A DNA stretch of 34,141 nt from an uncultured Kangiella sp. (GTDB lineage Bacteria; Pseudomonadota; Gammaproteobacteria; Enterobacterales; DSM-103792): assembly GCA_946481205.1 (NCBI GenBank), contig CAMLNB010000007.1:1-34141 (forward strand), given 5' to 3'. Shown piece by piece: positions 14,921 through 23,509 of this stretch (positions within the stretch are counted from its first letter, which is position 1; each line of letters begins with the position of its first letter). The notes under the pieces were generated by a model that saw only the letters and a list, made by a program, of their open reading frames with translations, ran no database searches and was not told the DNA's origin. Both the position numbers and the translations under genes were made by a program.

Positions 14921-17539
14921 TTAGATGGTGCGGGCGACTTCAACGATTTCGAAGACTTCGATCTGGTCACCGGCACGAACGTCGTTGTAATTCTTGACGC
15001 CCATACCGCATTCCATACCGGCACGCACTTCTTGCACGTCATCCTTGAAGCGACGCAGCGAATCCAACTCGCCTTCGAAGATCACGACGTTGTCACGCAG
15101 CACGCGAATCGGGTTCGAGCGCTTGACGATGCCTTCGGTGACCATACAGCCGGCAATGCTGCCGAACTTCGGATGCTTGAAGACTTCGCGCACTTGCGCC
15201 AGACCGATGATGTTCTGCTTCTTCTCCGGCGACAGCATGCCGGACATCGCCGCTTTCACCTCGTCGATGACGTCGTAAATGATGCTGTGGTAGCGAACAT
15301 CGACGCCGTTGGCTTCCAGCACTTTCTTGGCCGACGCATCAGGACGGACGTTGAAGCCGAACACGATTGCGTTGGACGCGGCCGCCAAGTTGGCATCCGA
15401 CTCGGTGATACCGCCAACGCCTTGGGCAATGACTTTGACCTGCACTTCGTTGGTCGACAACTTGGCCAGCGATTCGCTGAGCGCTTCGACCGAGCCGTTG
15501 ACGTCGGCTTTGACGATAACGTTGAGGACGTTGCTGGCGCCTTCCTGCAGGTTGGCGAACAAGTCTTCCAGTTTCGTTTTCTGCTTCGACAGTTTGACGT
15601 CGCGGATCTTGCCCTGACGGAACAGCGCCACTTCCCGCGCTTTGCGCTCGTCAGCCACAACAGTCGCTTCATCACCGGCCATCGGCACGCCATCCAGACC
15701 GAGCACTTCGACCGGAATCGACGGGCCCGCTTCGTTAACCGGACGGCCGGCTTCGTCATTCAACTGACGAACGCGACCGAACTGGGTACCCGCGAGCAGA
15801 ATGTCGCCTTTGCGCAGCGTACCGCCCTGCACCAGAACGGTAGCAACGGTACCGCGGCCCTTGTCGAGACGCGCTTCGATGACGACACCGTAAGCCGGGC
15901 CTTCGATCGGCGCTTTCAGTTCCAGCACTTCAGCTTGCAGCAGAATCTTTTCCAGCAGCGTGTCGACGCCTTCGCCCGATTTGGCCGAGACGTAGGCGAA
16001 CTGGACATCACCGCCCCAATCTTCCGACAGCACGTTGTGCTGCGACAGATCGCTGCGCACTTTCTCGCGGTCCGCCGTCGGCTTGTCGATCTTGGTCACG
16101 GCAACGACGATTGGCACGTTCGCGGCGCGAGCGTGTTGAATCGCTTCAATGGTTTGCGGCATCACGCTGTCGTCGGCTGCGACAACCAGCACAACAATGT
16201 CAGTCGCTTTGGCACCACGGGCACGCATCGCGGTAAACGCGGCGTGGCCAGGGGTATCGAGGAACGTCACGACACCGCGCGGCGTTTCAACATGGTAGGC
16301 GCCGATGTGCTGGGTAATGCCACCGGCTTCACCCGCTGCAACTTTGGTGCGGCGAATGTAGTCGAGCAGCGAGGTTTTACCGTGGTCAACGTGACCCATG
16401 ATGGTCACGACCGGGGCCCGGCTGGTTTGTTCCAGCTCGCCGCCTTTGCTCTGCTTCAGCAACTCGGCTTCGAGCGCGTTCTCGCTCATCGGCTTCGGTG
16501 TGTGGCCCAACTCTTCGACCACCAACACCGCGGTCTCTTGATCGAGCACCTGGTTGATCGTGGCCATCATGCCCATCTTCATCAAAGACTTGATGAGGTC
16601 GGCGACTTTCACTGCCATTTTCTGGGCGAGTTCGCCCACGGTAATGGTTTCCGGAATGGCAATTTCACGCACGACAGGGGCCGTTGGTTTGGAGAAGTTT
16701 TGTTGCAGCGATTGCGGCACGCGCTTGCCTTTGCGACGGCCACCGCCGCCACGACCACCGGCAAATTCATCGCCAGCTTCGCCAATCAAGTCCTGCACGC
16801 GGCTGCGCTTGAGCACATGCTCGTTAACCACTGCCGTATCCGTGCGCTTCTTCACACCATCTTTATGGGTGTGGCCCGCGGATTTGTGACCGCGCTTGTC
16901 ATCATCATCGCGCTTGGCAACCGCTGGCTTGGCCGATACGCCCGGCTTCGCCGCCGGTTTGGCCGATGACGGCGCAGCACGATTGCCTTCCGGCGGACGC
17001 TTGGCATCCGCTTCGGCAGCGCGGCGTTTCAGATCTTCTTCCGCACGACGCGCCGCTTCTTCTTCGGCGCGCTTGCGAGCTTCGAGCTCAGCCTGGCGAC
17101 GCGATTCTTCTTCGTGACGACGACGCTCTTCCAGATCGACCGGACGCGGCTCTTCGACCACTTCCGCCGGTTTGGCTGCTGCGGTGGTCGGCGAGCTCGT
17201 CGCTGTTGCCGCCGCTTCCATCGCTGCCAATTCTTCTGGCGTGCGTTTGACGAAAGTGCGCTTCTTGCGCACTTCAACTTGCACCTGCTTGGTGGTGCCG
17301 CTGGTCGTGGTGGTTTTCAGCGTCGACAGCGATTTGCGCTGCAACGTAATGCGCTGCGGGCCGGCGGTGTCTTCACCGTGGCTCTTGCGCAGATACGCCA
17401 GCAGATCTTGTCGCTGCTGTTCAGTAATTTCGCTGCTCGCGCCTTTGACGGCGATGCCGGCGTCTTTCAGCTGCTCAAGCAGCTTTTCCACCGGCGTGCC
17501 GACGGTTTCAGCGAGTTTGGCGACAGTCAGTTCAGCCAT
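14921..17539 (-). CDS. infB: Translation initiation factor IF-2
   Basis: An 872-residue GTPase that places initiator fMet-tRNA on the 30S subunit and promotes 50S joining. Residues 1-53 form one IF2 N-terminal helical module ([22 protein letters not shown]). Residues about 100-250 are a long charged, Ala/Glu/Arg-rich linker, a usual low-complexity spacer. The G domain starts near 375 with GHVDHGKTS (G1), DTPGHAAF (G3) and TKIDKP (G4), followed by domains II-IV; the C-terminal fMet-tRNA-binding domain is complete. The ATG at 17537-17539 has GGAGAA upstream. It follows nusA by 55 bases. Shorter internal-start isoforms, known in E. coli, are possible but not evident here. Confidence 0.97.
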   Translation of the reverse strand: MAELTVAKLAETVGTPVEKLLEQLKDAGIAVKGASSEITEQQRQDLLAYLRKSHGEDTAGPQRITLQRKSLSTLKTTTTSGTTKQVQVEVRKKRTFVKRTPEELAAMEAAATATSSPTTAAAKPAEVVEEPRPVDLEERRRHEEESRRQAELEARKRAEEEAARRAEEDLKRRAAEADAKRPPEGNRAAPSSAKPAAKPGVSAKPAVAKRDDDDKRGHKSAGHTHKDGVKKRTDTAVVNEHVLKRSRVQDLIGEAGDEFAGGRGGGGRRKGKRVPQSLQQNFSKPTAPVVREIAIPETITVGELAQKMAVKVADLIKSLMKMGMMATINQVLDQETAVLVVEELGHTPKPMSENALEAELLKQSKGGELEQTSRAPVVTIMGHVDHGKTSLLDYIRRTKVAAGEAGGITQHIGAYHVETPRGVVTFLDTPGHAAFTAMRARGAKATDIVVLVVAADDSVMPQTIEAIQHARAANVPIVVAVTKIDKPTADREKVRSDLSQHNVLSEDWGGDVQFAYVSAKSGEGVDTLLEKILLQAEVLELKAPIEGPAYGVVIEARLDKGRGTVATVLVQGGTLRKGDILLAGTQFGRVRQLNDEAGRPVNEAGPSIPVEVLGLDGVPMAGDEATVVADERKAREVALFRQGKIRDVKLSKQKTKLEDLFANLQEGASNVLNVIVKADVNGSVEALSESLAKLSTNEVQVKVIAQGVGGITESDANLAAASNAIVFGFNVRPDASAKKVLEANGVDVRYHSIIYDVIDEVKAAMSGMLSPEKKQNIIGLAQVREVFKHPKFGSIAGCMVTEGIVKRSNPIRVLRDNVVIFEGELDSLRRFKDDVQEVRAGMECGMGVKNYNDVRAGDQIEVFEIVEVARTI

Positions 17540-17594
17540 GTCTGGTTCTCCGGTTGCGGTCGTTGTTGTTGGTTGTACTCAAGCGACGCGCAAC

Positions 17595-19088
17595 TTACTG
17601 TTCACTAGCAAACCATGGCGCCCGCGCGGTCATGATCAGCTTGGCGGCACGCTCTTCCGTCATGCCGTCGATTTCAACCAGATCATCGACCGATTGCTCG
17701 GCGAGATCGTCCATGGTGCAGATGCCTTTCGCGGCCAGGACAAACGCCAGATGTTTGTCCATGCCGTCCATGCCGAGCAGGTCTTCGGCCGGTTCGTTCT
17801 TGCTGAGTTTTTCTTCGTTGGCAATGGCGCGGGTCAGCAGCGCGTCTTTGGCGCGCTTGCGCAGCTCATTGACCAGATCTTCATCGAAGCCTTCGATCTG
17901 CAGCATTTCGGCCAGCGGCACATAAGCCACTTCTTCCAGACTCGAGAACCCTTCGTTGATCAACAACTGAGCCAGATCTTCATCGACACCCAGTTCGTTG
18001 ACGAACACGTCCTGCACGGAATCGGTTTCGGCAGCGTGCTTGGCTTCGGCTTCGGCAGCAGTCATGACATTCAGCGTCCAGCCGGTCAGCTGCGAGGCCA
18101 AACGCACGTTCTGACCGCGAGCACCGATCGCCATCGCCAGCTTGTCGTCCGCCACAGCCAAATCCATGCTGTGCGAATCTTCATCAACGACGATCGAGCC
18201 GATATCAGCCGGTTGCATGGCGTTGATCACGTACTGGGCAACGTTGTCATCGAACAGCACGATGTCGATCTTCTCGCCACCGAGTTCGTTCGACACGGCT
18301 TGCACGCGCGAACCGCGCATACCGATACAGGCACCCTGGGCGTCGATGCGCTTGTCCTTGGTGCGAACGGCGATCTTGGCGCGCGAACCCGGGTCACGAG
18401 CGGCGCCCTTGATTTCGATCACGCCTTCGGCAATTTCCGGCACTTCAATCCGGAACAGTTCAATCAGCATTTCCGGCTTGGTCCGGCTCATGAACAGCTG
18501 CGGACCGCGGGCATCCGGCTTGGCGGCGTACAGGTAAGCGCGGACGCGATCGCCCGGGCGGAAGCTTTCGCGCGCCATCATGTCTTCGCGCAGAATAATG
18601 GCTTCGGCGTTATTGCCGAGATCGAGAATGGTGCCGTCACGGGTCGACTTTTTGACCACACCGGTGATCAGCTCGCCTACGCGGTGATAGAACGCAGCCA
18701 GCACTTTTGCCCGCTCGGCTTCGCGCACTTTCTGCACGATAACCTGCTTGGCGGTTTGCGCCGCGATGCGGCCGAACTCGATCGAATCGACTTGCTCTTC
18801 AATGAAGCCACCGATGCCGATACCCGGCTCCATTTCGGCCGCGGCCGACAGCGTGATTTGGCGCAGCGGAAACTCCATCGGCGCGTCGTCAGCGACCACT
18901 TCCCAACGCCGGAAAGTTTCGTAATCACCGCTCTTGCGATCAATCTTGACCCGGACATCGATGTCCAGATGGTTCTTTTTCTTGGTCGCGGTTGCAATAG
19001 CAGCTTCCAGCGCTTCGAAAATGGTTTCCGGGTTGACGTCCTTTTCGTTCGAAACGGTCTCAACCACCATGAGAATTTCTTTATTCAT
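17595..19088 (-). CDS. nusA: Transcription termination/antitermination factor NusA
   Basis: A 497-residue RNA polymerase-associated factor controlling pausing, termination and antitermination. In order: N-terminal polymerase-binding domain ([16 protein letters not shown] onward), S1 domain near 135-200 ([16 protein letters not shown]), two KH domains ([14 protein letters not shown], then [15 protein letters not shown]), and two C-terminal acidic repeats of about 55 residues each, as in E. coli and related gammaproteobacteria. The ATG at 19086-19088 is preferred over an upstream in-frame start. The gap to rimP is 14 bases, so the two are co-transcribed. NusA may regulate the operon through the terminators in its leader. 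Confidence 0.97.
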   Translation of the reverse strand: MNKEILMVVETVSNEKDVNPETIFEALEAAIATATKKKNHLDIDVRVKIDRKSGDYETFRRWEVVADDAPMEFPLRQITLSAAAEMEPGIGIGGFIEEQVDSIEFGRIAAQTAKQVIVQKVREAERAKVLAAFYHRVGELITGVVKKSTRDGTILDLGNNAEAIILREDMMARESFRPGDRVRAYLYAAKPDARGPQLFMSRTKPEMLIELFRIEVPEIAEGVIEIKGAARDPGSRAKIAVRTKDKRIDAQGACIGMRGSRVQAVSNELGGEKIDIVLFDDNVAQYVINAMQPADIGSIVVDEDSHSMDLAVADDKLAMAIGARGQNVRLASQLTGWTLNVMTAAEAEAKHAAETDSVQDVFVNELGVDEDLAQLLINEGFSSLEEVAYVPLAEMLQIEGFDEDLVNELRKRAKDALLTRAIANEEKLSKNEPAEDLLGMDGMDKHLAFVLAAKGICTMDDLAEQSVDDLVEIDGMTEERAAKLIMTARAPWFASEQ

Positions 19089-19102
19089 GGCACACCTCGT
19101 TC

Positions 19103-19615
19103 TCAAATCTCTTGATTGGAATCAGTTTTGGCTTCGTTCTTGGCTTTCTGCAATTCGGCTTCGACATCCGGCACCACGTGGGCCTTGTCGATCTGCTCGA
19201 CCAGGATGCGGACGGTTTTTTCCGGCTCCAGCTGCAGCGTGATCTGTTCGCTGTCAGCCGCAATCATCTGGCCGGTGAAGTTGCGGCGGCCGGCAACCGG
19301 CAGCACCGTTTTCACTTTCACGCTCTGGCCGACGAACTGAATAAAATGCGCGGCGGTGAACAAAGGCCGGTCCCAACCGGGTGACGACACTTCCAACCGG
19401 TAATCGCTGCTGATCGGATCGGCAACGTCGAGCACACCGGACACTTGATGACTGACCAAGGCGCAATCGTCGACGGTCACGCCGTTCGGGCTATCAATAT
19501 AAATCCGCAGCAAGGCGCGCCGGTTGAGCACCTGGTATTCCAGGCCCCACAGCTGCATGCCGGCGGCTTCCACCGCCGGCTTTATCAAGGCTTCCAATGT
19601 GGCTTTGTCGGCCAT
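19103..19615 (-). CDS. rimP: Ribosome maturation factor RimP
   Basis: A 170-residue 30S assembly factor (formerly YhbC/P15a). Typical features are the N-terminal [23 protein letters not shown] segment, [19 protein letters not shown], and the family signature [15 protein letters not shown]. The C-terminal SH3-like domain covers about residues 95-150, and the tail is Lys/Asn/Glu-rich. The ATG at 19613-19615 has GGAG six bases upstream. It is the first protein gene after the fMet tRNA, as in E. coli, and lies 53 bases downstream of a T-tract terminator that transcription must read through unless a hidden promoter exists. Confidence 0.95.
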   Translation of the reverse strand: MADKATLEALIKPAVEAAGMQLWGLEYQVLNRRALLRIYIDSPNGVTVDDCALVSHQVSGVLDVADPISSDYRLEVSSPGWDRPLFTAAHFIQFVGQSVKVKTVLPVAGRRNFTGQMIAADSEQITLQLEPEKTVRILVEQIDKAHVVPDVEAELQKAKNEAKTDSNQEI

Positions 19616-19674
19616 TCGTCACTCCACCACTCGATGATCAATCCGGCGCAACCGCCGAAAATCGAGGCAAAAAA

Positions 19675-19696
19675 AAATGGGCACAAGGGCCCATTT
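19675..19696 (-). terminator. Second intrinsic terminator (attenuator) just upstream of rimP
   Basis: An 8-bp stem (AAATGGGC and complement) with a six-base loop. On the minus strand the stem runs into an uninterrupted nine-T tract (19669-19677), a strong termination signal. It ends 53 bases before the rimP start codon. Confidence 0.8.
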
Positions 19697-19901
19697 CTGA
19701 TTTCGAACCGGTACCGCAACATGCAACGAAAGCGGCGCAGTTCGGGGTGAAAAGCTTGTGCGTCTTTTCACCGGGCATTCCGCGAGTGGCTGAGGCCTGA
19801 CTCGCATTCCGCATCGGCCTCACGGCGATGCGTTTGCCTGCAGGATTGTCGCGACCAAGCTTAGCTTGATTTCTGCACAATCGCAGCCGGCACCAGCAAA
19901 A

Positions 19902-19922
19902 AAGCCCCGGTACTCGGGGCTT
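19902..19922 (-). terminator. Intrinsic terminator after the fMet tRNA
   Basis: An 8-bp stem with core GCCCCG/CGGGGC and a five-base loop, followed on the minus strand by six T. It lies 45 bases after the tRNA 3' end and should terminate most of the tRNA transcript. Confidence 0.82.
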
Positions 19923-19967
19923 CTTGACACTGTCTTGCTGCGTGATGACACACAGCAAACAGAAACC

Positions 19968-20044
<77 letters not shown>

Positions 20045-20057
20045 TCTGAGGGGCGGC

Positions 20058-20086
20058 ATTATAGGCAGGCCACCTTAACTACACAA
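20058..20086 (-). promoter_or_regulatory. Promoter of the fMet tRNA
   Basis: On the minus strand a perfect TATAAT -10 box (20058-20063) lies 17 bases after TTGTGT (20081-20086, three of six -35 matches). It is followed by the GC-rich discriminator GCCGCCCC, typical of stable-RNA promoters under stringent control. The -35 box overlaps the stop codon of the upstream glycosyltransferase gene. Confidence 0.8.
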
Positions 20087-21179
20087 GCGGAATATCGGAC
20101 GGCTGATTTGCCTGTTTGCTGGCCTGCGTAATCGCCTGCGCAGGCCATGCCGGCAGGCCCTGCGTTTGTTGCCAGAGTTGTTGCGACAACTGCGTCAACG
20201 GGCTGCGCCGGCCACTGGCCAACCAGCCCGCCAACGCGGCCGCAACATCCGGGTATTGCACCGGCGCAGGCAGCGGATCGGCCAGCAGTTGCTCGACTGC
20301 TTGCGGGTCGAGCCGGGTCATGACCTGGGCCCGGCCGAGCTGCGCCAGCGCCTTGGCATTGCTCTCTTGTTCGAACTGCGCGGCCAGCGGCCGCACCAGC
20401 AATTTCTTGCCCAACACCAGGGCCTCGGACGGCAACTCGAAGCCGGCGCCGGTAACGATGCTGGCGCAATCGGCCAGATCGGCCTTGAAGCCGCTGCGCG
20501 AGAACGGACACAGCCGGACATGGCCATGCTGTTCCGGCGCCGTGACCGCGCAATAGATGAAGACGCGCTGCTCAGGGAACGGCGCGAACAGCCGCACCAG
20601 ATCGGCGGTGTCCTCGAACGGCAGGTAAACCAGCACCTTGTCACGCGCCGCCGGTGGCGCTGGCGGCAGGGCCTCAAGAATCGGCGGCAACAGGGGCTGG
20701 CCGAAGCCATGCCAGTGCAGACCGACCGGTTCATCGACCGGCGCCATGTACTTGAGCACCAGCCGGGACGGGATATTGATGCCGCGCTTCGGCACCGGGT
20801 AGCGGAACGCATACTGATGACCCACCCCGACGCTGGCGACCCGCTGCCGCCGCGCAGCCCAGGCCGTGACCGGCTCGAAGTCGCTGAGCACGAGGTCATA
20901 GCCGCCGAGCTCGAGCGTGCGGATATCGCGCAGCAGCGTCAGCGGCTGGGCTTGCAGCACGGTGCGCAGCGGGTCGATATGGCCGTGCCGCATCGCGAAG
21001 GTAAGTCCTTGCTTCAGCTGGAAGTCGCCAAACATCTCGACACCGAACAGTTCGTTCCGTGGCCTGCCGGAAACCAGCACATCGACCTCGCAGCCGGCTT
21101 GCTGCAGCGCCGGGATCAGGGCCCGGGCCCGGGTGATATGGCCGTTGCCGGTACCTTGCACGCCGTACAGGATTTTCAT
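20079..21179 (-). CDS. Glycosyltransferase-like protein of the MJ1255/VC2487 family
   Basis: A 366-residue protein with a GT-B fold pattern. The N terminus MKILYGVQGTGNGHITRA has the glycine-rich loop of UDP-sugar transferases such as MurG; a second glycine-rich motif, VTGAGFELPSEALVLGKKLL, marks the C-terminal nucleotide-sugar domain. The MJ1255/VC2487 family is annotated only as putative glycosyltransferase, so the sugar and acceptor are unknown. There are no membrane segments. I chose the ATG at 21177-21179 over an in-frame TTG six codons upstream because the glycine loop normally begins within a few residues of the start. Its 3' end overlaps the tRNA promoter. It may be co-transcribed with the PAP2 gene about 100 bases upstream. 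Confidence 0.82.
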   Translation of the reverse strand: MKILYGVQGTGNGHITRARALIPALQQAGCEVDVLVSGRPRNELFGVEMFGDFQLKQGLTFAMRHGHIDPLRTVLQAQPLTLLRDIRTLELGGYDLVLSDFEPVTAWAARRQRVASVGVGHQYAFRYPVPKRGINIPSRLVLKYMAPVDEPVGLHWHGFGQPLLPPILEALPPAPPAARDKVLVYLPFEDTADLVRLFAPFPEQRVFIYCAVTAPEQHGHVRLCPFSRSGFKADLADCASIVTGAGFELPSEALVLGKKLLVRPLAAQFEQESNAKALAQLGRAQVMTRLDPQAVEQLLADPLPAPVQYPDVAAALAGWLASGRRSPLTQLSQQLWQQTQGLPAWPAQAITQASKQANQPSDIPLV

Positions 21180-21284
21180 CGGACAGGACTCAGCCAAGCC
21201 GGCGCAACCGCAGCCAGCAGCAAATAAAGGAATGGAAAGGGGAACGACCGAACGCTGACAACCAGCGCCATCAGCCGAGCCAAC

Positions 21285-21818
21285 TCAAACAACCAGGCTC
21301 AGCGCCAGCGCCGCGCAGGAACCGCCCAGCACCATTCCGGCCAGGATGTCGCCGGGGTAGTGCACGCCGAGCAGTACCCGCGAGCTGCCGACCGCCAGCG
21401 CCCAAACCCAGGCAAACGGTGCCAGCACCGGGAAGAACGCGGTGATCAGCGTCGCCCAGACCGTGGCCGCCGCGGTGTGGCCGGACGGGAAGCTGAACTC
21501 GTCGGAAGGCATCAGGTAGGGGATCGAGCCGAGCCGGACAAACGGCCGCTCACGCTTGAAGCGTTTTTTCAGCGCGACATACAGTGGCACATCGAGCCCG
21601 TAGGCCAGCAAGCCGGTCAGGAAAAACAGCCAACCGGTCTCGCCACCAAAGGCGGCAAACAGCAGGCCGATTGCGGCATACCAAGGACCGTCGCCGGTCT
21701 TGGAGATCCAGCGGGAGATTTCCGCGAGTTGGTCGCGGTGCTTGCGCGCCGCGCACCAGCGGAAAGCGCTGGTATCGACGGTGTGCAGCTTATTGAGTAT
21801 CAGTGTCGTCTTTATCAT
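21285..21818 (-). CDS. PAP2-family membrane lipid phosphatase
   Basis: A 177-residue integral membrane protein with all three PAP2 phosphatase motifs: Lys84-x6-Arg91-Pro92, Pro-Ser-Gly-His at 111-114, and Ser146-Arg147-x5-His153-x3-Asp157. Several hydrophobic segments lie around them. Relatives remove phosphate from phosphatidic acid, phosphatidylglycerol phosphate or undecaprenyl pyrophosphate; the exact substrate cannot be told. The ATG at 21816-21818 is preferred over an upstream start at 21908 because the extra 30 residues look random; its ribosome site is weak. It diverges from dgkA, and together they could run opposite steps between diacylglycerol and phosphatidic acid. Confidence 0.85.
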   Translation of the reverse strand: MIKTTLILNKLHTVDTSAFRWCAARKHRDQLAEISRWISKTGDGPWYAAIGLLFAAFGGETGWLFFLTGLLAYGLDVPLYVALKKRFKRERPFVRLGSIPYLMPSDEFSFPSGHTAAATVWATLITAFFPVLAPFAWVWALAVGSSRVLLGVHYPGDILAGMVLGGSCAALALSLVV

Positions 21819-21992
21819 GGCAGCCTGAATGCTGAAGGCTGCCGGTGTCAGCGTAATGGCTGTTTTTTGACCGAATGATGACAAAGCACCCCGAATTCCC
21901 CGGGGCACGGTGGCAGCGACAGGGCGAAAACGCTATAAAGGCGCGCCGAATTTGCCCGCCGATTGCGGGTCTTGCCGTGGAGTGCTGCCGTC

Positions 21993-22379
21993 ATGCCGAA
22001 GCCGGGAAAAACCGGACTGGTTCGCCTGTTCGATGCCTTTGGTTATTCGATGAAAGGGTTTCAAGCTGCCTGGCAGAATGAGGCAGCGTTCCGCCAGGAG
22101 GCCCTGCTGGCCATCATTTTGTTGCCGGCATCGTTCTTTCTGGCCCGGACCGCGCTGGAGTTGGCGCTGTTGATCGGCGGCGTAATGCTGGTGCTGGTGA
22201 CCGAACTACTGAACAGCGCCATTGAAGCCATCGTCGATAAAACCACACCGGAAATTCATGAGCTGGCTGGCCGCGCCAAAGACATGGGCTCGGCAGCAGT
22301 GTTGTGCAGCTTGGTTGCCTGCGGCGCCATATGGCTGTTCATCGCGCTGGATCGTTTTGTTCCGGGTTGGTTCAGCTGA
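21993..22379 (+). CDS. dgkA: Diacylglycerol kinase, prokaryotic type
   Basis: A 128-residue trimeric membrane enzyme that phosphorylates diacylglycerol, the by-product of membrane-derived glucan and lipid A modification reactions, to phosphatidic acid. It is very close to E. coli DgkA: AAWQNEAAFRQEA near residues 25-37, the active-site segment ELLNSAIEAIVD with Glu71, Asn74 and Glu78, and the GRAKDMGSAAVL signature. Three transmembrane helices are visible. The ATG at 21993 has GGAG about ten bases upstream. The upstream PAP2 gene is divergent; the downstream metallophosphoesterase is co-directional about 200 bases away. Confidence 0.95.
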   Translation: MPKPGKTGLVRLFDAFGYSMKGFQAAWQNEAAFRQEALLAIILLPASFFLARTALELALLIGGVMLVLVTELLNSAIEAIVDKTTPEIHELAGRAKDMGSAAVLCSLVACGAIWLFIALDRFVPGWFS

Positions 22380-22583
22380 GTACTGCAGCGTAATGCCCTT
22401 GTTGATGGCGATCCGAATGGCAACAGACGTGTCGTCCATTGAGGTGCCGGGTGCCTGCACACCGATCAGCATGACGTACTGAAAAGACACTACGCTCGCT
22501 GTCATCAATTATTCAACTGTTCGCCACTGCGTTGTTATTTGCCACCACCACACTGCTGCAAACCAGCAACCGGGTGGCGGCCC
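22380..22583. other. Gap between dgkA and the metallophosphoesterase gene
   Basis: About 200 bases without a gene I can support. A minus-strand frame (start 22508) overlaps the 3' end of dgkA; its first 45 residues read smoothly (GVQAPGTSMDDTSVAIRIA), but it has no ribosome site and soon becomes an antisense shadow of dgkA. No terminator follows dgkA, so read-through to the next gene is possible. Confidence 0.4.
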
Positions 22584-23432
22584 ATGCAGGCAACCGTTTC
22601 CGCAGCAGTCCCCAGTTCCACGCCGCGCTTGCGCAACAAAAAGCCGCATTACCGCGCGGTGTTTCTCTCGGATTTGCATCTGGGCACCAAAGATTGCCAA
22701 GCCGAAGCGCTGTTGGCGTTTTTGAAATCGCTACGCTGCGACACGCTTTATCTGCTTGGCGATATCGTCGATCTGTGGGCGATGTCGAAACTCGCGCACT
22801 GGCCGCAAACACATTCCGATGTGGTCCGGGCCATTCTGTCGAAAGCCCGGCGCGGTACCCGCATCGTCTACATCCCCGGCAATCATGACCGGCCACTGCG
22901 CCATCACGTCAAACAGGTATTCGGCAACATCACGCTGCTGCGCGAAGGTGTCCACGAAACTGTGCAGGGCAAACGTTACTGGCTGATCCACGGCGATGAT
23001 TTTGATGTGCACGTGCGTTGCAACCGTTTGCTGGAGTTGATCGGCGACAAAAGCAATGACTGGCTGGTGCGCCTGAACCGGCATCTGAATCGACTGCGGC
23101 TACGCCTGGGTCTGCCCTACTTCTCGCTGGCCGGCTACATCAAGCAACGCATCGGCAAAGCGCGTGCCTATATCGAGCGCTATGAAACGGCTGTCGCCAG
23201 TGAAACGGCACGGCGCGGCTTCGATGGCGTGATCTGCGGTCATATTCATGTCGCCGCCGCCAAGGATCTCGCTGGCATCGCCTATCGCAACAACGGTGAT
23301 TGGGTCGAGACCTGCAGCGCGTTGGTTGAGGATGACCACGGCGAAATCCGCTTGCTGTTCCGGCCATTGCAGCGGCAGGCAAGCGGACAAGTCGAGCCGT
23401 TTTCGCTGCCGTCGTTGGCGGATGCAGCCTGA
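22584..23432 (+). CDS. UDP-2,3-diacylglucosamine diphosphatase-like metallophosphoesterase (LpxH family)
   Basis: A 282-residue calcineurin-type phosphoesterase with the full metal-binding set: SDLHLG (Asp30, His32), LGDIVD (Asp60), GNHD (Asn100, His101), IHGDDFD, and CGHIHVAA near the C-terminal part. The pattern is that of the LpxH family, which cleaves UDP-2,3-diacylglucosamine to lipid X in lipid A synthesis. At 282 residues it is longer than E. coli LpxH (about 240), and many genomes carry a longer LpxH-like paralogue whose role is unclear; this may be that paralogue. The ATG at 22584 is supported only by a weak GGTGG. There is no membrane segment. It ends 20 bases before the strong terminator shared with nuoN. 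Confidence 0.83.
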   Translation: MQATVSAAVPSSTPRLRNKKPHYRAVFLSDLHLGTKDCQAEALLAFLKSLRCDTLYLLGDIVDLWAMSKLAHWPQTHSDVVRAILSKARRGTRIVYIPGNHDRPLRHHVKQVFGNITLLREGVHETVQGKRYWLIHGDDFDVHVRCNRLLELIGDKSNDWLVRLNRHLNRLRLRLGLPYFSLAGYIKQRIGKARAYIERYETAVASETARRGFDGVICGHIHVAAAKDLAGIAYRNNGDWVETCSALVEDDHGEIRLLFRPLQRQASGQVEPFSLPSLADAA

Positions 23433-23451
23433 ACCAGCCCGCATCACCGGA

Positions 23452-23488
23452 AAAACAAAACGGCCCGCAATGCGGGCCGTTTTGTTTT
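23452..23488. terminator. Very strong bidirectional terminator between the LpxH-like gene and nuoN
   Basis: A perfect 17-bp stem with a three-base loop: inner CGGCCCGC/GCGGGCCG and outer AAAACAAAA/TTTTGTTTT. The A/T-rich arms provide T tracts in both directions, so it ends the LpxH-like message on the plus strand and the nuo operon on the minus strand. Confidence 0.93.
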
Positions 23489-23509
23489 GCAGCATTTGCG
23501 TCAGCGGAA

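Larger units (their letters stand above)
19616..19967 (-). promoter_or_regulatory. Structured leader between fMet tRNA and rimP with two intrinsic terminators
   Basis: A 352-base non-coding stretch. On the minus strand it has, in order: a terminator at 19902-19922; two mutually exclusive hairpins (19810-19816 with 19826-19832, or 19791-19797 with 19816-19822); a 9-bp hairpin at 19746-19772; and a second terminator at 19675-19696. No convincing sigma-70 promoter was seen after the last terminator, so read-through or antitermination probably sets expression of rimP-nusA-infB. E. coli has terminators at the same place and NusA autoregulation of this operon, and I recall a rimP leader attenuator having been described. 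An open frame across the region (19638-19958) runs through both terminators and is not believed. Confidence 0.65.

Noticed and set aside
15032..19115. Long plus-strand open frames opposite infB and nusA
   Set aside because: They are antisense shadows caused by GC-rich third positions in conserved genes, with His/Gln/Arg-heavy composition and no ribosome sites.
19638..19958. Possible 106-residue protein in the rimP leader
   Set aside because: The frame crosses two intrinsic terminators and several hairpins, is Cys/Arg-rich and has no ribosome site. The region is better explained as regulatory RNA.
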